From Pirellulales bacterium (GTDB taxonomy: Bacteria > Planctomycetota > Planctomycetia > Pirellulales > Thermoguttaceae): a stretch of 38,613 bases of DNA. A model generated the notes under the pieces. That model was not told the DNA's origin. It did not search any database and saw only the letters and a program-made list of their open reading frames with translations. This document shows positions 23,817 to 32,959 of this stretch, piece after piece. Both the position numbers and the translations under genes were made by a program. Each line of letters begins with the position of its first letter. The first letter of the stretch is position 1. Where the stretch lies: assembly GCA_016935315.1 (NCBI GenBank), contig JAFGRD010000139.1, forward strand, positions 1 to 38,613. Reading direction: 5' to 3'.

Positions 23817-25172
23817 TTATTCCAGCAAGCCCCGGTAGTTGCGCATCACCAGATGGCTGTCGATCTTCTGCACGAGATCGAAGGCCACGCTGACGGCGAT
23901 CAGCAACCCGGTGCCGCCGTAGAAGCTGGCCACCGTATAGGGGATTCCCATGGCGCCGCCGATGATCGTGGGAATGATGGCGACCAGGGCCAGGAACCCG
24001 GCGCCCACGTAGGTGATGCGCACCATCACCCTTTCCAGGTAATCGGCGGTGCGTTTGCCGGGGCGGTATCCGGGGATGAACGTGCCGTAGTTCTTCAAGT
24101 TATCCGACATATCCTTCGGGTTGAAGGTAATGGCCGTCCAGAAATAGCAGAAGAAGTAGATCATCACGACGTAGAGCACGTTGTAGACGAAGCCTGTGCC
24201 GCGCTGGAAGGTCTCGTTGAGCGTGTTGAGGAACGGCGAATCGGTGTATCGCAGCAGCAGGCCGAACAAGACCGTGGGGAACAGCAGCAGGCTGCTGGCG
24301 AAGATGATCGGCATCACGCCGGCCTGGTTGACCCGCAGGGGCAGGTATTGCCGCGTGCCGCCGAAAACCCGCCGGCCCCGCACGTGTTTGGCGCTTTGGG
24401 TGGGGATGCGGCGCTGGCCCTGGGTAATGAACACCACGCCCACGATCACTGCGACGAACAGCACCGCCAGAATCAGTAGTGTTTCGACACCGAACTTTCC
24501 CTTCGAGCCGGTCAGCTCGAGCTCGGTTTGCGTCAGCAGTTGGTAGCCGGCGCTGGGCATCCGGGCGAGAATACCGGCCATGATCAGCAGGCTGATGCCG
24601 TTGCCGATGCCGTACTCGTCGATCTGCTCGCCCAGCCACATCAGGAAGACGGTTCCGGCGGTCATGGTCAGCACGGCGGTCAATTGCCAACCGAACCCCA
24701 GGCTGCCGTCGGCGCTGAGCACGCTTTCTCGGATCAAGTCGCCTCCGCCGGCCCCGGCCACCCACCGCACGTAGAACCAGCTTTGGCCCAGGCAGAGCAC
24801 AACGGTCGCATAGCGGGTGTACTCGTTGATTTTTTTGCGCCCGCTTTCGCCTTCCTTTTGCAGCCGCTCCAGGGGCGGATAAACGCTGCCGAGGAGCTGG
24901 AAAATAATCGAGGCGGAGATGTAGGGCATGATCCCCAGGCCGAAGATGGTGGCCTGGCTGAGCTGGCTGGCGCTGAAGACGGCCACCTGCTCAATCAATT
25001 GGCCCAGGCCACCGGCGCCCCCGCCGCCGAAGAAATCGGTCATCGCTTTCTGGTCGACGATCGGTAGCGGGATCTGCCAGCCGATTCGATAGATGGCCAG
25101 AAACAACAGCGTCAGCAGGATCTTCTGGCGCAGCTCAGGGATCGTGAAGACGACACGAATCTTTTCCCACAT
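23817..25172 (-). CDS. secY: Preprotein translocase subunit SecY
   Basis: Forms the protein-conducting channel of the Sec translocon in the inner membrane. The 451-aa protein has about ten hydrophobic segments. Family marks are GIMPYISASIIFQLL, a cytosolic loop with RRIPTQSAKHVRGRRVFGG, LPLRVNQAGVMPIIFASSLL and the C-terminal GGTGLLIAVSVAFDLVQKIDSHLVMRNYRGLL. A glycine-rich stretch (FFGGGGAGGLGQL) fills the first periplasmic loop near the plug. It lies 37 bp after rplO; only a weak Shine-Dalgarno sequence is seen. Confidence 0.98.
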   Translation of the reverse strand: MWEKIRVVFTIPELRQKILLTLLFLAIYRIGWQIPLPIVDQKAMTDFFGGGGAGGLGQLIEQVAVFSASQLSQATIFGLGIMPYISASIIFQLLGSVYPPLERLQKEGESGRKKINEYTRYATVVLCLGQSWFYVRWVAGAGGGDLIRESVLSADGSLGFGWQLTAVLTMTAGTVFLMWLGEQIDEYGIGNGISLLIMAGILARMPSAGYQLLTQTELELTGSKGKFGVETLLILAVLFVAVIVGVVFITQGQRRIPTQSAKHVRGRRVFGGTRQYLPLRVNQAGVMPIIFASSLLLFPTVLFGLLLRYTDSPFLNTLNETFQRGTGFVYNVLYVVMIYFFCYFWTAITFNPKDMSDNLKNYGTFIPGYRPGKRTADYLERVMVRITYVGAGFLALVAIIPTIIGGAMGIPYTVASFYGGTGLLIAVSVAFDLVQKIDSHLVMRNYRGLLE

Positions 25173-25209
25173 CGCTCGATCCGCTTGTTGGAGTAGTCTT
25201 CGTGGTGAT

Positions 25210-25710
25210 CTACGTCTTGGCCCGGCTCTTGGTGCCCTGTTTGTTCTTGACCACCGGGGCCTTGGCCGGCAACACGACGACCTCGCCGCCCGCCTTCTCG
25301 ATCTTCTCCACCGCCGACCGGCTGAACCGGTGGGCCGAGATCTTCAGCTGCTTGGTCAGTTCGCCGTCGCCGAGGACCTTCACCACGTCGTGGCGCCCCT
25401 TGGCGAGGTTCTTCTCTTTCAGCAGTTCAGGGGTCACCTCGGCGCCGTCGTCGAACCGTTTGTCCAAGTCGCCCAGGTTGACCACCGCGACGGTCAAGGC
25501 CCAGCGGTTGTTGAAGCCCCGCTTGGGGATGCGCCGCACCAGCGGCATCTGCCCACCTTCAAACGAGGGACGCATCGAATAGCCGGCCCGGCTCCGCTGG
25601 CCCTTGTGTCCGCGGCCACAGGTCTTGCCGTGGCCCGACCCTGTGCCGCGTCCCAGGCGCTTGCGGCGTTTGTGTTTGGTGATTCCGCGATGGACGTCGT
25701 TGAGATTCAT
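25210..25710 (-). CDS. rplO: 50S ribosomal protein L15
   Basis: A 166-aa late-assembly 50S protein. It begins [41 protein letters not shown], the long glycine- and arginine-rich extension into 23S rRNA, and continues with [17 protein letters not shown]. The C-terminal globular part ends with a lysine-rich tail. The ATG overlaps the rpsE stop by 4 bp, so there is no room for rpmD, which often lies here. Confidence 0.97.
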   Translation of the reverse strand: MNLNDVHRGITKHKRRKRLGRGTGSGHGKTCGRGHKGQRSRAGYSMRPSFEGGQMPLVRRIPKRGFNNRWALTVAVVNLGDLDKRFDDGAEVTPELLKEKNLAKGRHDVVKVLGDGELTKQLKISAHRFSRSAVEKIEKAGGEVVVLPAKAPVVKNKQGTKSRAKT

Positions 25711-26192
25711 GTCAAGGAGACTCCCCGCAGGCGCTCGACCTCGCTTTGAGTGCGGAGCGTTTGCAGTGCGCTGATGGTGGCTTTGACCAGGTTGATGGGA
25801 TTGCTGGTGCCGAAGCTCTTGGTGAGGATATCGCGGATCCCGCAGGCTTCGCAGACGGCCCGCACGGCGGCGCCGGCGATCACGCCCGTTCCCGGACTGG
25901 CCGGCACGAGGATCACCCTGGCGGCCCCGAAGTGTCCCTTCACGACGTGCGGAACGGTGGTGCCGTCCAGCGAGATGGAGACCATGCTTCGCGAGCCGTC
26001 CTTGACGGCCTTCTCCACGGCGGGAGGAACCTCGTTGGCCTTGCCGTATCCCCAGCCGACCTTGCCCCGGCCGTCGCCGACGACCACCATCGCCGTGAAG
26101 CTGAATCGCCGGCCGCCTTTGACCACGGCGGCACAGCGCCGGATCTTGACGACCTTGTCGATCAGTTCACCATGTGTTGTTTCGGATGCCAT
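25707..26192 (-). CDS. rpsE: 30S ribosomal protein S5
   Basis: A 161-aa protein at the mRNA entry channel, involved in decoding accuracy. Family segments are [42 protein letters not shown], and the C-terminal fold with [30 protein letters not shown]. No Shine-Dalgarno sequence is evident. The stop is fused to the rplO start (ATGA), indicating translational coupling. Confidence 0.97.
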   Translation of the reverse strand: MASETTHGELIDKVVKIRRCAAVVKGGRRFSFTAMVVVGDGRGKVGWGYGKANEVPPAVEKAVKDGSRSMVSISLDGTTVPHVVKGHFGAARVILVPASPGTGVIAGAAVRAVCEACGIRDILTKSFGTSNPINLVKATISALQTLRTQSEVERLRGVSLT

Positions 26193-26234
26193 TTGTCGTG
26201 GAAGGTATTAGGTTGAGTGGCTAAGGGTTTCCGG

Positions 26235-26603
26235 TCAAAACGCGAGCCCTGCTTCTCGCGCGGCGTCGGCCAGCGCGGCGATGCGGCCGTGATACTTGTA
26301 CTCACGGCGGTCCAGGGCCACTTCCTTGATGCCGGCCTCCAGGGCCCGCTCGGCGATCGCTTTGCCTACCGCGGCGGCAGCGGTTTTGTTGCCGCCGTAA
26401 GGCACCACACCGTTGAGCTGCTCGTCTCGGGTGCTGGCCGACGCCAGGGTCCGTCCGGCCAGGTCGTCGATGATCTGGGCGTATACGTGCCTGTGGCTGC
26501 GGAACACGCTCAGGCGCGGCCGGGTCGAGTACTTTTTGACCCGGTTGCTGACGCGGTAGCAGCGCCGCTGCCGCTGGTTGCCGATTCGCTTCTCGTGTTT
26601 CAC
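26235..26603 (-). CDS. rplR: 50S ribosomal protein L18
   Basis: A 122-aa 5S rRNA-binding protein. It starts with GTG at 26603 (protein begins [18 protein letters not shown]). Conserved parts are [46 protein letters not shown] and the end [21 protein letters not shown]. It follows rplF by 25 bp; the upstream purine signal is weak. Confidence 0.97.
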   Translation of the reverse strand: MKHEKRIGNQRQRRCYRVSNRVKKYSTRPRLSVFRSHRHVYAQIIDDLAGRTLASASTRDEQLNGVVPYGGNKTAAAAVGKAIAERALEAGIKEVALDRREYKYHGRIAALADAAREAGLAF

Positions 26604-26628
26604 GTTTCTGTCTCGCTCACTGAGGTGA

Positions 26629-27174
26629 CTACTTCACCATCGCCTTGCCCTGCTTGCGGCGGACCTGCTCGCCGTAGAAGCGGATCCCCTTGCCCTTGTA
26701 GGGCTCCGGCTTGCGCAGGGCACGGACCTCGGCCGCAAACTGGCCGACCATTTGCTTGTCGATCCCCTTGATGAGGATATGCTGTTGGTCGGGACAGGTG
26801 ACGTCCAACCCGGGCGGGATGGGCACCTGCAACTCGTTGGCCAATCCGACCCGCAACTGCAATATTTGATTCTGCACCGCCGCCAGGTAGCCTACGCCGT
26901 GGATCTCCAGCCGCCTCTCGTATCCGTCGGTCACCCCCACCACCATGTTCTGGATCAGGGCCCGCGTCAGGCCGTGCAGGGCGCGGCTTTCGCGATGGTC
27001 ATCCTGGCGGGCAACGCGGATCGTCTTGGCCTCGCCGTCGTAGGTCACGCTGATTTCCGGACGGTGCTGCCACTGGAGCTTGCCCAAGGGGCCTTCCACG
27101 GTCAGGTTGCGGTCGGCCAGGTGGACCTTGACCTTGTCGGGGATCTGCACCGGTTTGTTTCCGACCCGGGACAT
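26629..27174 (-). CDS. rplF: 50S ribosomal protein L6
   Basis: A 181-aa protein near the factor-binding region of the 50S, made of two similar domains. The start at 27174 ([17 protein letters not shown]) has AAGG 9 nt upstream; the longer open frame is a shadow of rpsH. The C-terminal signature [24 protein letters not shown] is intact. Confidence 0.97.
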   Translation of the reverse strand: MSRVGNKPVQIPDKVKVHLADRNLTVEGPLGKLQWQHRPEISVTYDGEAKTIRVARQDDHRESRALHGLTRALIQNMVVGVTDGYERRLEIHGVGYLAAVQNQILQLRVGLANELQVPIPPGLDVTCPDQQHILIKGIDKQMVGQFAAEVRALRKPEPYKGKGIRFYGEQVRRKQGKAMVK

Positions 27175-27236
27175 GTCAATCTGCCTTTGTAGTATGCTCG
27201 TACGGTTGATCGGGAATAGGTTTGGGCAGCATCCGG

Positions 27237-27632
27237 TTACCAGACCTCGCAGAGGACTTCGCCGCCGAGTTTGCGTTGTCGGGCTTCGCGATCGCTGATC
27301 ACGCCGCGACTGGTGCTGATGATGCAGATTCCCAATCCGCCGAGGATGGGTTTCATCGCCGCCGCGCCGCTGTAGACGCGTCGCCCGGGCTTGCTGACCC
27401 GGCGCAGCCGCCGAATCACCCGCTCGCCGTTGGGGCCGTACTTCAAGTGCAGCCGCAGCGCATTGACGGGTCTCTGGTCTACTTCTTCCCAATCCCAGAT
27501 GTAGCCCTCACGCTTGAGCACCTCGGCCAGGCCGCGTTTGACCTTCGACGCGGGCATCTCGACGTGGGGCCGTTCGACGCGCACCGCATTGCGGATACGG
27601 GTCAACATGTCGGCGATGGGGTCAGTCATCAT
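27237..27632 (-). CDS. rpsH: 30S ribosomal protein S8
   Basis: A 131-aa primary binder of 16S rRNA helix 21, and in E. coli the repressor of the spc operon. It begins MMTDPIADMLTRIRNAV; the second Met is an equally possible start. The C-terminal RNA-binding part has KPGRRVYSGAAAMKPILGGLGICIISTSRGV. It follows rpsN by 16 bp. Confidence 0.97.
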   Translation of the reverse strand: MMTDPIADMLTRIRNAVRVERPHVEMPASKVKRGLAEVLKREGYIWDWEEVDQRPVNALRLHLKYGPNGERVIRRLRRVSKPGRRVYSGAAAMKPILGGLGICIISTSRGVISDREARQRKLGGEVLCEVW

Positions 27633-27648
27633 GATGTTGGGTATCCCT

Positions 27649-27834
27649 TTACCAACTCGCCTTCTTGACGCCAGGAATCAGCCCTTCGTCCGCAAGGTTG
27701 CGGAAACAGATCCGGCAGATCCCAAACTTCCGGTACACGCTCCGCGGTCGCCCGCAGATCCGACACCGCCGCTCGTGGCGAGAGGAAAACTTCGGCGTTC
27801 GCAGCGCCTTGGCGATTTTCGATTTGCTTGCCAT
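27649..27834 (-). CDS. rpsN: 30S ribosomal protein S14, zinc-binding type Z
   Basis: A 61-aa short S14 with two C-x2-C pairs, [21 protein letters not shown], that bind zinc; the long zinc-free form is about 100 aa. It helps assemble the 30S head. The ATG at 27834 has AAAGGA 9 nt upstream. The frame is open much further upstream, but that is a shadow of rplE and rplX. Residues before the first CxxC ([20 protein letters not shown]) match the type Z family. Confidence 0.96.
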   Translation of the reverse strand: MASKSKIAKALRTPKFSSRHERRCRICGRPRSVYRKFGICRICFRNLADEGLIPGVKKASW

Positions 27835-27914
27835 GCCGTTTGGTCCTTTGGTCGTTTCAGGCCCGGTGGCCGGCGGAAGCCGCGAACGCCTCCGCGCCGC
27901 CGCCGGTCGCGGTT

Positions 27915-28532
27915 TCATGCTGCCCGCATCGGCAGCCCGAATTTCCGCAACAACTCGCGGGCCTCGTCGTCTCGGTCGGTGCTGGTCACCAGCGTGATGT
28001 TCATGCCTTGGGGTCGGGTGTATTTGTCCGGATTCAACTCGGGAAAGACCAATTGCTCGGTCAGGCCCAGGCTGTAGTTGCCGCGGCCGTCGAAGGCCGT
28101 AGGGCTGAGGCCGCGGAAGTCGCGTACTCGGGGCAGGGCCACCGAAATCAGCCGGTCCAGGAATTCGTACATCCGCCGGTGCCGCAACGTCACCTTGCAG
28201 CCGATAGGCATCCCCTCGCGAAGGCGGAAGCCGGCGATCGACTTGCGGGCCAGCGCGACGACCGGCTTCTGGCCGGAAAGCATCTTCAGGGCGTCGACGG
28301 CCTCTTCCAGGTGCTTCTTCTCGCCGATCGCACTGCCCACCCCCATGTTGACCACGATCTTCTCCAGCCGCGGCAGCGCAAGGGCATTGGTGCGTCCCAA
28401 CTCCTCGGCCAGCGCCGGGAGGATCTCTTCGGTGTATTTCTGGTACAGTCGAGGCGTGGGGATTTCCCGCGGCTGCTGGGGCGTTTGATCGTCCTGCTTC
28501 GACTTGTCCGACTTCTTCTGCTTGGCTGCCAT
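27915..28532 (-). CDS. rplE: 50S ribosomal protein L5
   Basis: A 205-aa 5S rRNA-binding protein, about 25 aa longer than E. coli because of a Lys/Gln-rich N-terminal tail ([20 protein letters not shown]). The core follows with [53 protein letters not shown] and [20 protein letters not shown]. It lies 9 bp after rplX. Confidence 0.97.
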   Translation of the reverse strand: MAAKQKKSDKSKQDDQTPQQPREIPTPRLYQKYTEEILPALAEELGRTNALALPRLEKIVVNMGVGSAIGEKKHLEEAVDALKMLSGQKPVVALARKSIAGFRLREGMPIGCKVTLRHRRMYEFLDRLISVALPRVRDFRGLSPTAFDGRGNYSLGLTEQLVFPELNPDKYTRPQGMNITLVTSTDRDDEARELLRKFGLPMRAA

Positions 28533-28541
28533 CGTTCTGCT

Positions 28542-28895
28542 TTACGCTTGTTTCCTGGCGTGTCGGGCCCGGGCCGGGGCAATCTGTCCGTTGCCGGCCC
28601 CGCACTTCTTGCAAAAGCGCTCCTTGCTGCCGTCCTCCAGGTACCGCACGCCGAGCCGCGTGGCCGCGCCGCACTTCTCGCAGACCAGCAAGGCGTTGGA
28701 GATCGAGATAGGCATCTCGATCGACAACCGCCCGCCTTGCGGGTTGCGCTGGCTGCGACGCACGTGCTTGTATACCCGGTTGATCTGCTCGACGACCATC
28801 TTGCCGGCCTGGCGATCCACACGAAGCACCTTGCCCCGCGCGCCCCGGTCGTCGCCGGCAATGATCTCCACGGTGTCGCTAACTCGAATCCACAT
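28542..28895 (-). CDS. rplX: 50S ribosomal protein L24
   Basis: A 117-aa assembly-initiator protein at the exit tunnel. The KOW motif is in [30 protein letters not shown]. Near the C-terminus two C-x2-C pairs (CEKC and CKKC) separated by about 25 residues make it a zinc-type L24. The ATG shares one base with the rplN stop (TGATG). Confidence 0.97.
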   Translation of the reverse strand: MWIRVSDTVEIIAGDDRGARGKVLRVDRQAGKMVVEQINRVYKHVRRSQRNPQGGRLSIEMPISISNALLVCEKCGAATRLGVRYLEDGSKERFCKKCGAGNGQIAPARARHARKQA

Positions 28896-29263
28896 CAGAC
28901 CACCTCGTTGGCGAGGCTGACAATCTTCATAAAGTTCCGTTCACGCAGTTCCCGGGCCACCGCACCGAAGATCCGGGTGCCGCGGGGGTTTTTCTCGTTG
29001 TCGATGATCACCGCCGCGTTGCTGTCAAAGCGAACGTAGCTGCCGTCGTTACGGCGGGTCGGCTGCTTGCAGCGGACGATCACCGCCCGAACCACCAGGC
29101 CTTTCTTCAGTTCGGCGCCGGGGATCACGCTTTTAATGCTGCAGATCACGATGTCGCCCACTCCGGCGGTTCGCCGGTGCGTACCGCCCAACACCTTGAT
29201 GCACATCAGTTCCTTGGCCCCGCTGTTGTCGGCCACGGCGAGTCGGCTTTGCATCTGGATCAT
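28895..29263 (-). CDS. rplN: 50S ribosomal protein L14
   Basis: A 122-aa intersubunit-bridge protein, contacting 16S helix 44 and the ribosome-silencing factor RsfS in other bacteria. It begins [27 protein letters not shown] and ends with [29 protein letters not shown], standard for the family. The stop overlaps the rplX start by one base. Confidence 0.98.
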   Translation of the reverse strand: MIQMQSRLAVADNSGAKELMCIKVLGGTHRRTAGVGDIVICSIKSVIPGAELKKGLVVRAVIVRCKQPTRRNDGSYVRFDSNAAVIIDNEKNPRGTRIFGAVARELRERNFMKIVSLANEVV

Positions 29264-29323
29264 GATTACCGTCCAAATCGCAGTTGTTTCTATCCTCAGG
29301 CGTCAGGTCCCGGCCGGCGCTGC

Positions 29324-29623
29324 TTAAGCCTCGGCCGCTTCGGCCTTGGCCGCCGCACGCATCGCCGCCAGATCGATCAGTCGGCCCTTCTCCACGACCC
29401 GCACCAATTCCCAACGTTTCGTCTTCGACCGCGGGCGGCACTCGACGATCTCTACCATGTCGCCCTGGCCTGATTCATTCTTTTCGTCGTGGACCAGGCA
29501 CACGGTCCGGCGGCGGATGTATTTCCCATATCGCGGGTGCCGGACCAGGCGAGGGATCTCTACGCGGCGCGTTCGGGTCGCCCGGTCGCTGGTCACCACG
29601 CCAATCGCCACTCTCTTAGGCAT
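29324..29623 (-). CDS. rpsQ: 30S ribosomal protein S17
   Basis: A 99-aa primary 16S binding protein with an OB fold. It begins [23 protein letters not shown]; the conserved [26 protein letters not shown] follows. The C-terminal tail is alanine-rich. GAGG lies 9 nt upstream. The start overlaps the end of rpmC by 8 bp. Confidence 0.96.
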   Translation of the reverse strand: MPKRVAIGVVTSDRATRTRRVEIPRLVRHPRYGKYIRRRTVCLVHDEKNESGQGDMVEIVECRPRSKTKRWELVRVVEKGRLIDLAAMRAAAKAEAAEA

Positions 29624-29840
29624 CGTTCGGTTCCTCTCCGGCAGCGGCCGCTCGCTCGCGCTCTCTCTGGATCGTTTTGATCCGGGCGATCAGCCGGCGG
29701 TTTTTGCGCAATTCGCTGGGGGCGTCGAGTCGTTCCGTCTGGGCCTGGAGCCGCAGATGGAAGAAGTTGTCGGTCGTCTCTTTCAGCGTAACCGCCAACT
29801 GTTCGTCGCTCATCTCTCGAAGTTCGGTGGCTTTGATCAT
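29616..29840 (-). CDS. rpmC: 50S ribosomal protein L29
   Basis: A 74-aa helical protein at the exit-tunnel rim near the docking site of trigger factor and SRP. It begins [21 protein letters not shown] and has the signature [15 protein letters not shown]. The end overlaps rpsQ by 8 bp; rplP lies 30 bp upstream. Confidence 0.96.
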   Translation of the reverse strand: MIKATELREMSDEQLAVTLKETTDNFFHLRLQAQTERLDAPSELRKNRRLIARIKTIQRERERAAAAGEEPNDA

Positions 29841-29870
29841 CGTTTCGTTCTCGTGTTCGCCCCGTGGCGG

Positions 29871-30287
29871 CTAGAGCGGCCGGCGTCTCAGGAAGCGGAC
29901 CCGCACGGGCATTTTGTGGGCCAGACGCGTGAAGCACATGCGCGCGGCCTCCTCGGAGACCCCGCCGATCTCGTACAACACCGTGCCCGGCTTTACCACC
30001 GCCGCCCAAAAATCGGGTTCGCCTTTCCCTTTTCCCATCCGGGTTTCCAGGGGGATCGAGGTGACGGACTTGTGCGGGAAGACGCGGATATAGAGCCGGC
30101 CCTCGGTGCGCAGGTATTGCTGCGCCGCGATACGCCCGGCCTCGATCGTCGCCGCACTGATCCAGCCACCCTGGACCGTTTGCAGGCCGAAGTCGCCGAA
30201 GACGACCCGGTGACCGCGCGAGGCGTTACCTTTTATACGTCCTCTTTGGCTTTTTCGGTGCTTGACCCGTTTTGGCATCAACGCCAT
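29871..30287 (-). CDS. rplP: 50S ribosomal protein L16
   Basis: A 138-aa protein near the A-site and 5S rRNA. The start at 30287 (MALMPKRVKHRK) has GAGG 9 nt upstream; the ATG at 30278 is the alternative and would match the usual N-terminus more closely. Conserved parts are GRIKGNASRGHRVVFGDFGLQ, MGKGKGEPDFWAAVVKPGTVLYEI and EEAARMCFTRLAHKMPV. The 5' end overlaps rpsC by 62 bp in another frame, an unusually long overlap for this operon. Confidence 0.95.
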   Translation of the reverse strand: MALMPKRVKHRKSQRGRIKGNASRGHRVVFGDFGLQTVQGGWISAATIEAGRIAAQQYLRTEGRLYIRVFPHKSVTSIPLETRMGKGKGEPDFWAAVVKPGTVLYEIGGVSEEAARMCFTRLAHKMPVRVRFLRRRPL

Positions 30288-30942
30288 CGATATCATCCTC
30301 GCTATACATGCCCTGATTGACCCACACCTGGATGCCGATGTGGCCTTGGGCGATTTTGGCTTCGGTGAAGCCGTAATCGATCTTGGCCCGCAACGTCGAA
30401 AGCGGAATGGAGCCGGAAATCTGTTTTTCGCGCCGCGCCATTTCGGCTCCACCCAGCCGGCCAGCCAGTTGGATCTTGATTCCCTTGGCCCCCGCTTCCA
30501 TCGTCTGTTCCATCGCCCGCTTCATCGTTCGCCGGAAACCGGACCGCTTGGCCAGTTGCTCGGCGATGTCTTCCGCCACCAGTTGGGCAACGATTTCGGG
30601 GCGGCTGATCTCTTCGATCTTCAGGTTGATCCGCCGGCCCGTCTTCTCCTGCAACTCCTTCTGCAACTCCTCGACCCGCTCACCCTTGCGCCCGATGAGG
30701 ATCCCCGGCCGCGCCGAGTGCAGGATCACCTTGACCTCGTCGCGGGTGCGCTCGATTTCGATCTTGGCAATCGCCGGATACATCGGCTTGCCGAACTTTT
30801 CTTTGCGGTGCTTGATGAAACTGCGGATCTTCTGGTCCTCGACCAACAGCTCGGCGAATTCCTGCTTCGACGCATACCAGCGGCTCTTCCATCCAACCAT
30901 CACGCCGGTGCGGTATCCGGTCGGATTGACTTTTTGACCCAT
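30226..30942 (-). CDS. rpsC: 30S ribosomal protein S3
   Basis: A 238-aa protein of the mRNA entry tunnel with helicase-like function. It begins MGQKVNPTGYRTGVMVGWKSRWYASKQEFAELL. The KH domain has GILIGRKGERVEELQKEL; the C-terminal domain has GRLGGAEMARREKQISGSIPLSTLRAKIDYG. Its lysine-rich end overlaps the start of rplP. Confidence 0.98.
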   Translation of the reverse strand: MGQKVNPTGYRTGVMVGWKSRWYASKQEFAELLVEDQKIRSFIKHRKEKFGKPMYPAIAKIEIERTRDEVKVILHSARPGILIGRKGERVEELQKELQEKTGRRINLKIEEISRPEIVAQLVAEDIAEQLAKRSGFRRTMKRAMEQTMEAGAKGIKIQLAGRLGGAEMARREKQISGSIPLSTLRAKIDYGFTEAKIAQGHIGIQVWVNQGMYSEDDIDGVDAKTGQAPKKPKRTYKR

Positions 30943-30998
30943 GCTTCGACTCCCAGGCCCTGCGACTGCGGGATTGACCCTTCGACTTCGGAACCCGT

Positions 30999-31325
30999 CT
31001 ACTCCAAAGCCACGTGAATATGCGACATGCGTTTCTTGATAATCGCCGCCATTCCGCGGGCGCGAGGGCGCATCCGCCGGAACATCGGGCCGGAGTCCAC
31101 CCGCACGTCCACCACCATCAGGTGATGCAGGTTGGGCGCCCGCCGGTCCTCGGCGTTCGCCAGGGCGCTGCGAAGCACCTTTTCCAGCAGCCGCGCCCCG
31201 CGGTTGGGCTGATACTTCAGCACGTCCAACGCCTCGTCGGCGTACTTTCCCCGGATCAGGTCGGCCAGGGGGCGAACCTTGCGGGGGCTGATCCGCGCGT
31301 ATCGATGTACTGCCTCGTAAGCCAT
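30999..31325 (-). CDS. rplV: 50S ribosomal protein L22
   Basis: A 108-aa protein whose long hairpin lines the exit tunnel; in other bacteria this loop affects macrolide sensitivity. It has YARISPRKVRPLADLIRGK and the hairpin segment VDVRVDSGPMFRRMRPRARGMAAIIKKRMSHI. One base separates it from rpsS. Confidence 0.97.
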   Translation of the reverse strand: MAYEAVHRYARISPRKVRPLADLIRGKYADEALDVLKYQPNRGARLLEKVLRSALANAEDRRAPNLHHLMVVDVRVDSGPMFRRMRPRARGMAAIIKKRMSHIHVALE

Positions 31326-31326
31326 C

Positions 31327-31596
31327 TTATCGCTTACCCTTCCCGCCGTGGCCGCGGAACGTCCGCGTCGGGGCGAATTCCCCCAATTTGTGGCCGACCA
31401 TCTCCTCGGTCACGAACACCTTGATGTGGTTCTTCCCGTTGTGGACCATGAAGGTGTGACCGACGAACTCAGGCACCACGGTACACGCCCGGGCCCACGT
31501 CTTGACCGGCTCCTTGGTTCCCTGCTCGTTGAGCTTCTCCACCTTCCGGTAGACGTTCGGATCAACGAACGGGCCCTTCTTTAGTGATCTGCTCAT
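31327..31596 (-). CDS. rpsS: 30S ribosomal protein S19
   Basis: An 89-aa protein of the 30S head. It begins [23 protein letters not shown] and carries the signature [38 protein letters not shown]. The 69-bp spacer to rplB contains TGTCAGTCGTC, an 11-mer also found before rplB. Confidence 0.97.
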   Translation of the reverse strand: MSRSLKKGPFVDPNVYRKVEKLNEQGTKEPVKTWARACTVVPEFVGHTFMVHNGKNHIKVFVTEEMVGHKLGEFAPTRTFRGHGGKGKR

Positions 31597-31665
31597 GATC
31601 TTGGTGATCCGTTGTCAGTCGTCGGTACTCGCTGAGATCAGAACTCGCCGAGAACCGACTGCTCC

Positions 31666-32520
31666 CTATATCTTCAACAGTCCATATCGTCGCGACCGCC
31701 GCCGCCGGACAATCGCCTTGTTCGACGCTTTTCGCTTCTTGCGCGTGGACCCGCCCTTGGTCGGCTTTCCGGTCGGAGAAACGGGATGGCGCCCGCCCTT
31801 GGTCCGACCCTCGCCGCCGCCGTGCGGGTGGTCGATGGGATTCATGGCGGTGCCGCGGACGTGAGGCCTGCGGCCCAGCCAACGCTTCCGTCCCGCCTTG
31901 CCCAGCACGATGCCCATGTGGTCGGAATTGCCGATCGTGCCGATCGTCGCCCGGCACGACGCCGGAACCCGGCGAATCTCGCCGCTGGGCAGGTTGATTT
32001 GCGCCCAACCCGCATCGCGGGCGGCCAAGGTCGCCTTCACACCGGCCGATCGGCACAACGTGCCACCGCGGCCGGGTTGTATCTCGATGCTGTGGATATC
32101 CGTGCCCAACGGAATTTTCGACAGCGGCAGGCAATTACCCAGCGTGGCCGGCGCGTCGTCGCCGCTATGCACCTGATCGCCGGCTTTGAGTCCTTCCGGC
32201 GCCAGGATGTATCGCTTCTCGCCGTCGGCGTAGAACAGCAGGGCAATGCGGGCACTGCGGTTCGGATCGTACTGAATCGAGTTGACCACGGCCGGAACGC
32301 CGTCCTTGTTCCGGCGGAAGTCGATCTGGCGGTACTGCCGCTTGTGTCCCCCACCGCGATGGCGGACCGTGATCTTGCCCTGATTGTTGCGGCCGCTGGA
32401 GCGACGCTTCGGCTTGAGCAGCTTCTTGACCGGCTTCGCTCCCGGCGTCAGCTCGGCGAAATCGCTGACCGTGGCCCCGCGGCGACCCGGCGTAATCGGT
32501 TTGTATCGGCGAATACCCAT
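31666..32520 (-). CDS. rplB: 50S ribosomal protein L2
   Basis: A 284-aa protein needed for subunit joining and peptidyl-transferase activity. It begins [21 protein letters not shown] and has [22 protein letters not shown] in the N-terminal part. The C-terminal active region [17 protein letters not shown] and [25 protein letters not shown] includes the conserved histidine. The 123-bp spacer before it holds degenerate short repeats and no Shine-Dalgarno sequence. Confidence 0.98.
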   Translation of the reverse strand: MGIRRYKPITPGRRGATVSDFAELTPGAKPVKKLLKPKRRSSGRNNQGKITVRHRGGGHKRQYRQIDFRRNKDGVPAVVNSIQYDPNRSARIALLFYADGEKRYILAPEGLKAGDQVHSGDDAPATLGNCLPLSKIPLGTDIHSIEIQPGRGGTLCRSAGVKATLAARDAGWAQINLPSGEIRRVPASCRATIGTIGNSDHMGIVLGKAGRKRWLGRRPHVRGTAMNPIDHPHGGGEGRTKGGRHPVSPTGKPTKGGSTRKKRKASNKAIVRRRRSRRYGLLKI

Positions 32521-32643
32521 GGCTGTCAGTCGTCAGCTTTCGATGATCGGTTTCTGGTAATCGGCTTTCCGCGATCGGTCTTCGACCGTCATTTCTCGTA
32601 CCCTCCGCCGACAACGGAAAACGGCCGGCGGACGACTCCTCCG

Positions 32644-32955
32644 TTAGAAGAAATCAATCCGGTGCTCCGGGTCCAGCGTCACGATCGCCTTCTTCCAGCC
32701 CTTGGTCGTTCCCCAACGGAACCGGGTGCGGCGAGGCTTTCCTCGGCGATTCTGCGTGTTGACCCGAATGACCTTCACGTCGAACAGCTCTTCGACCGCC
32801 CGGCGGATGTCCTCCTTACCCGCCAACTGATTCACCTCGAAAGCGTAGGCATTGTTGCGATTGGCCTTGTGCATGCCCTTCTCGGTAACCAACGGACGCA
32901 GAATGACCTGATGGGGGTCCAGGCTCAGCTTGGTTTTGGTGACGTCTCGGGCCAT
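32644..32955 (-). CDS. rplW: 50S ribosomal protein L23
   Basis: A 103-aa protein at the exit-tunnel mouth, the docking site for trigger factor and SRP. It has ILRPLVTEKGMHKANRNNAYAFEVNQLAGKEDIRRAVEELFDVKVI, then a basic loop and RFRWGTTKGWKKAIVTLDPEHRIDFF. GGAG lies 7 nt upstream and rplD ends 4 bp before it. Confidence 0.97.
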   Translation of the reverse strand: MARDVTKTKLSLDPHQVILRPLVTEKGMHKANRNNAYAFEVNQLAGKEDIRRAVEELFDVKVIRVNTQNRRGKPRRTRFRWGTTKGWKKAIVTLDPEHRIDFF

Positions 32956-32959
32956 GGCT

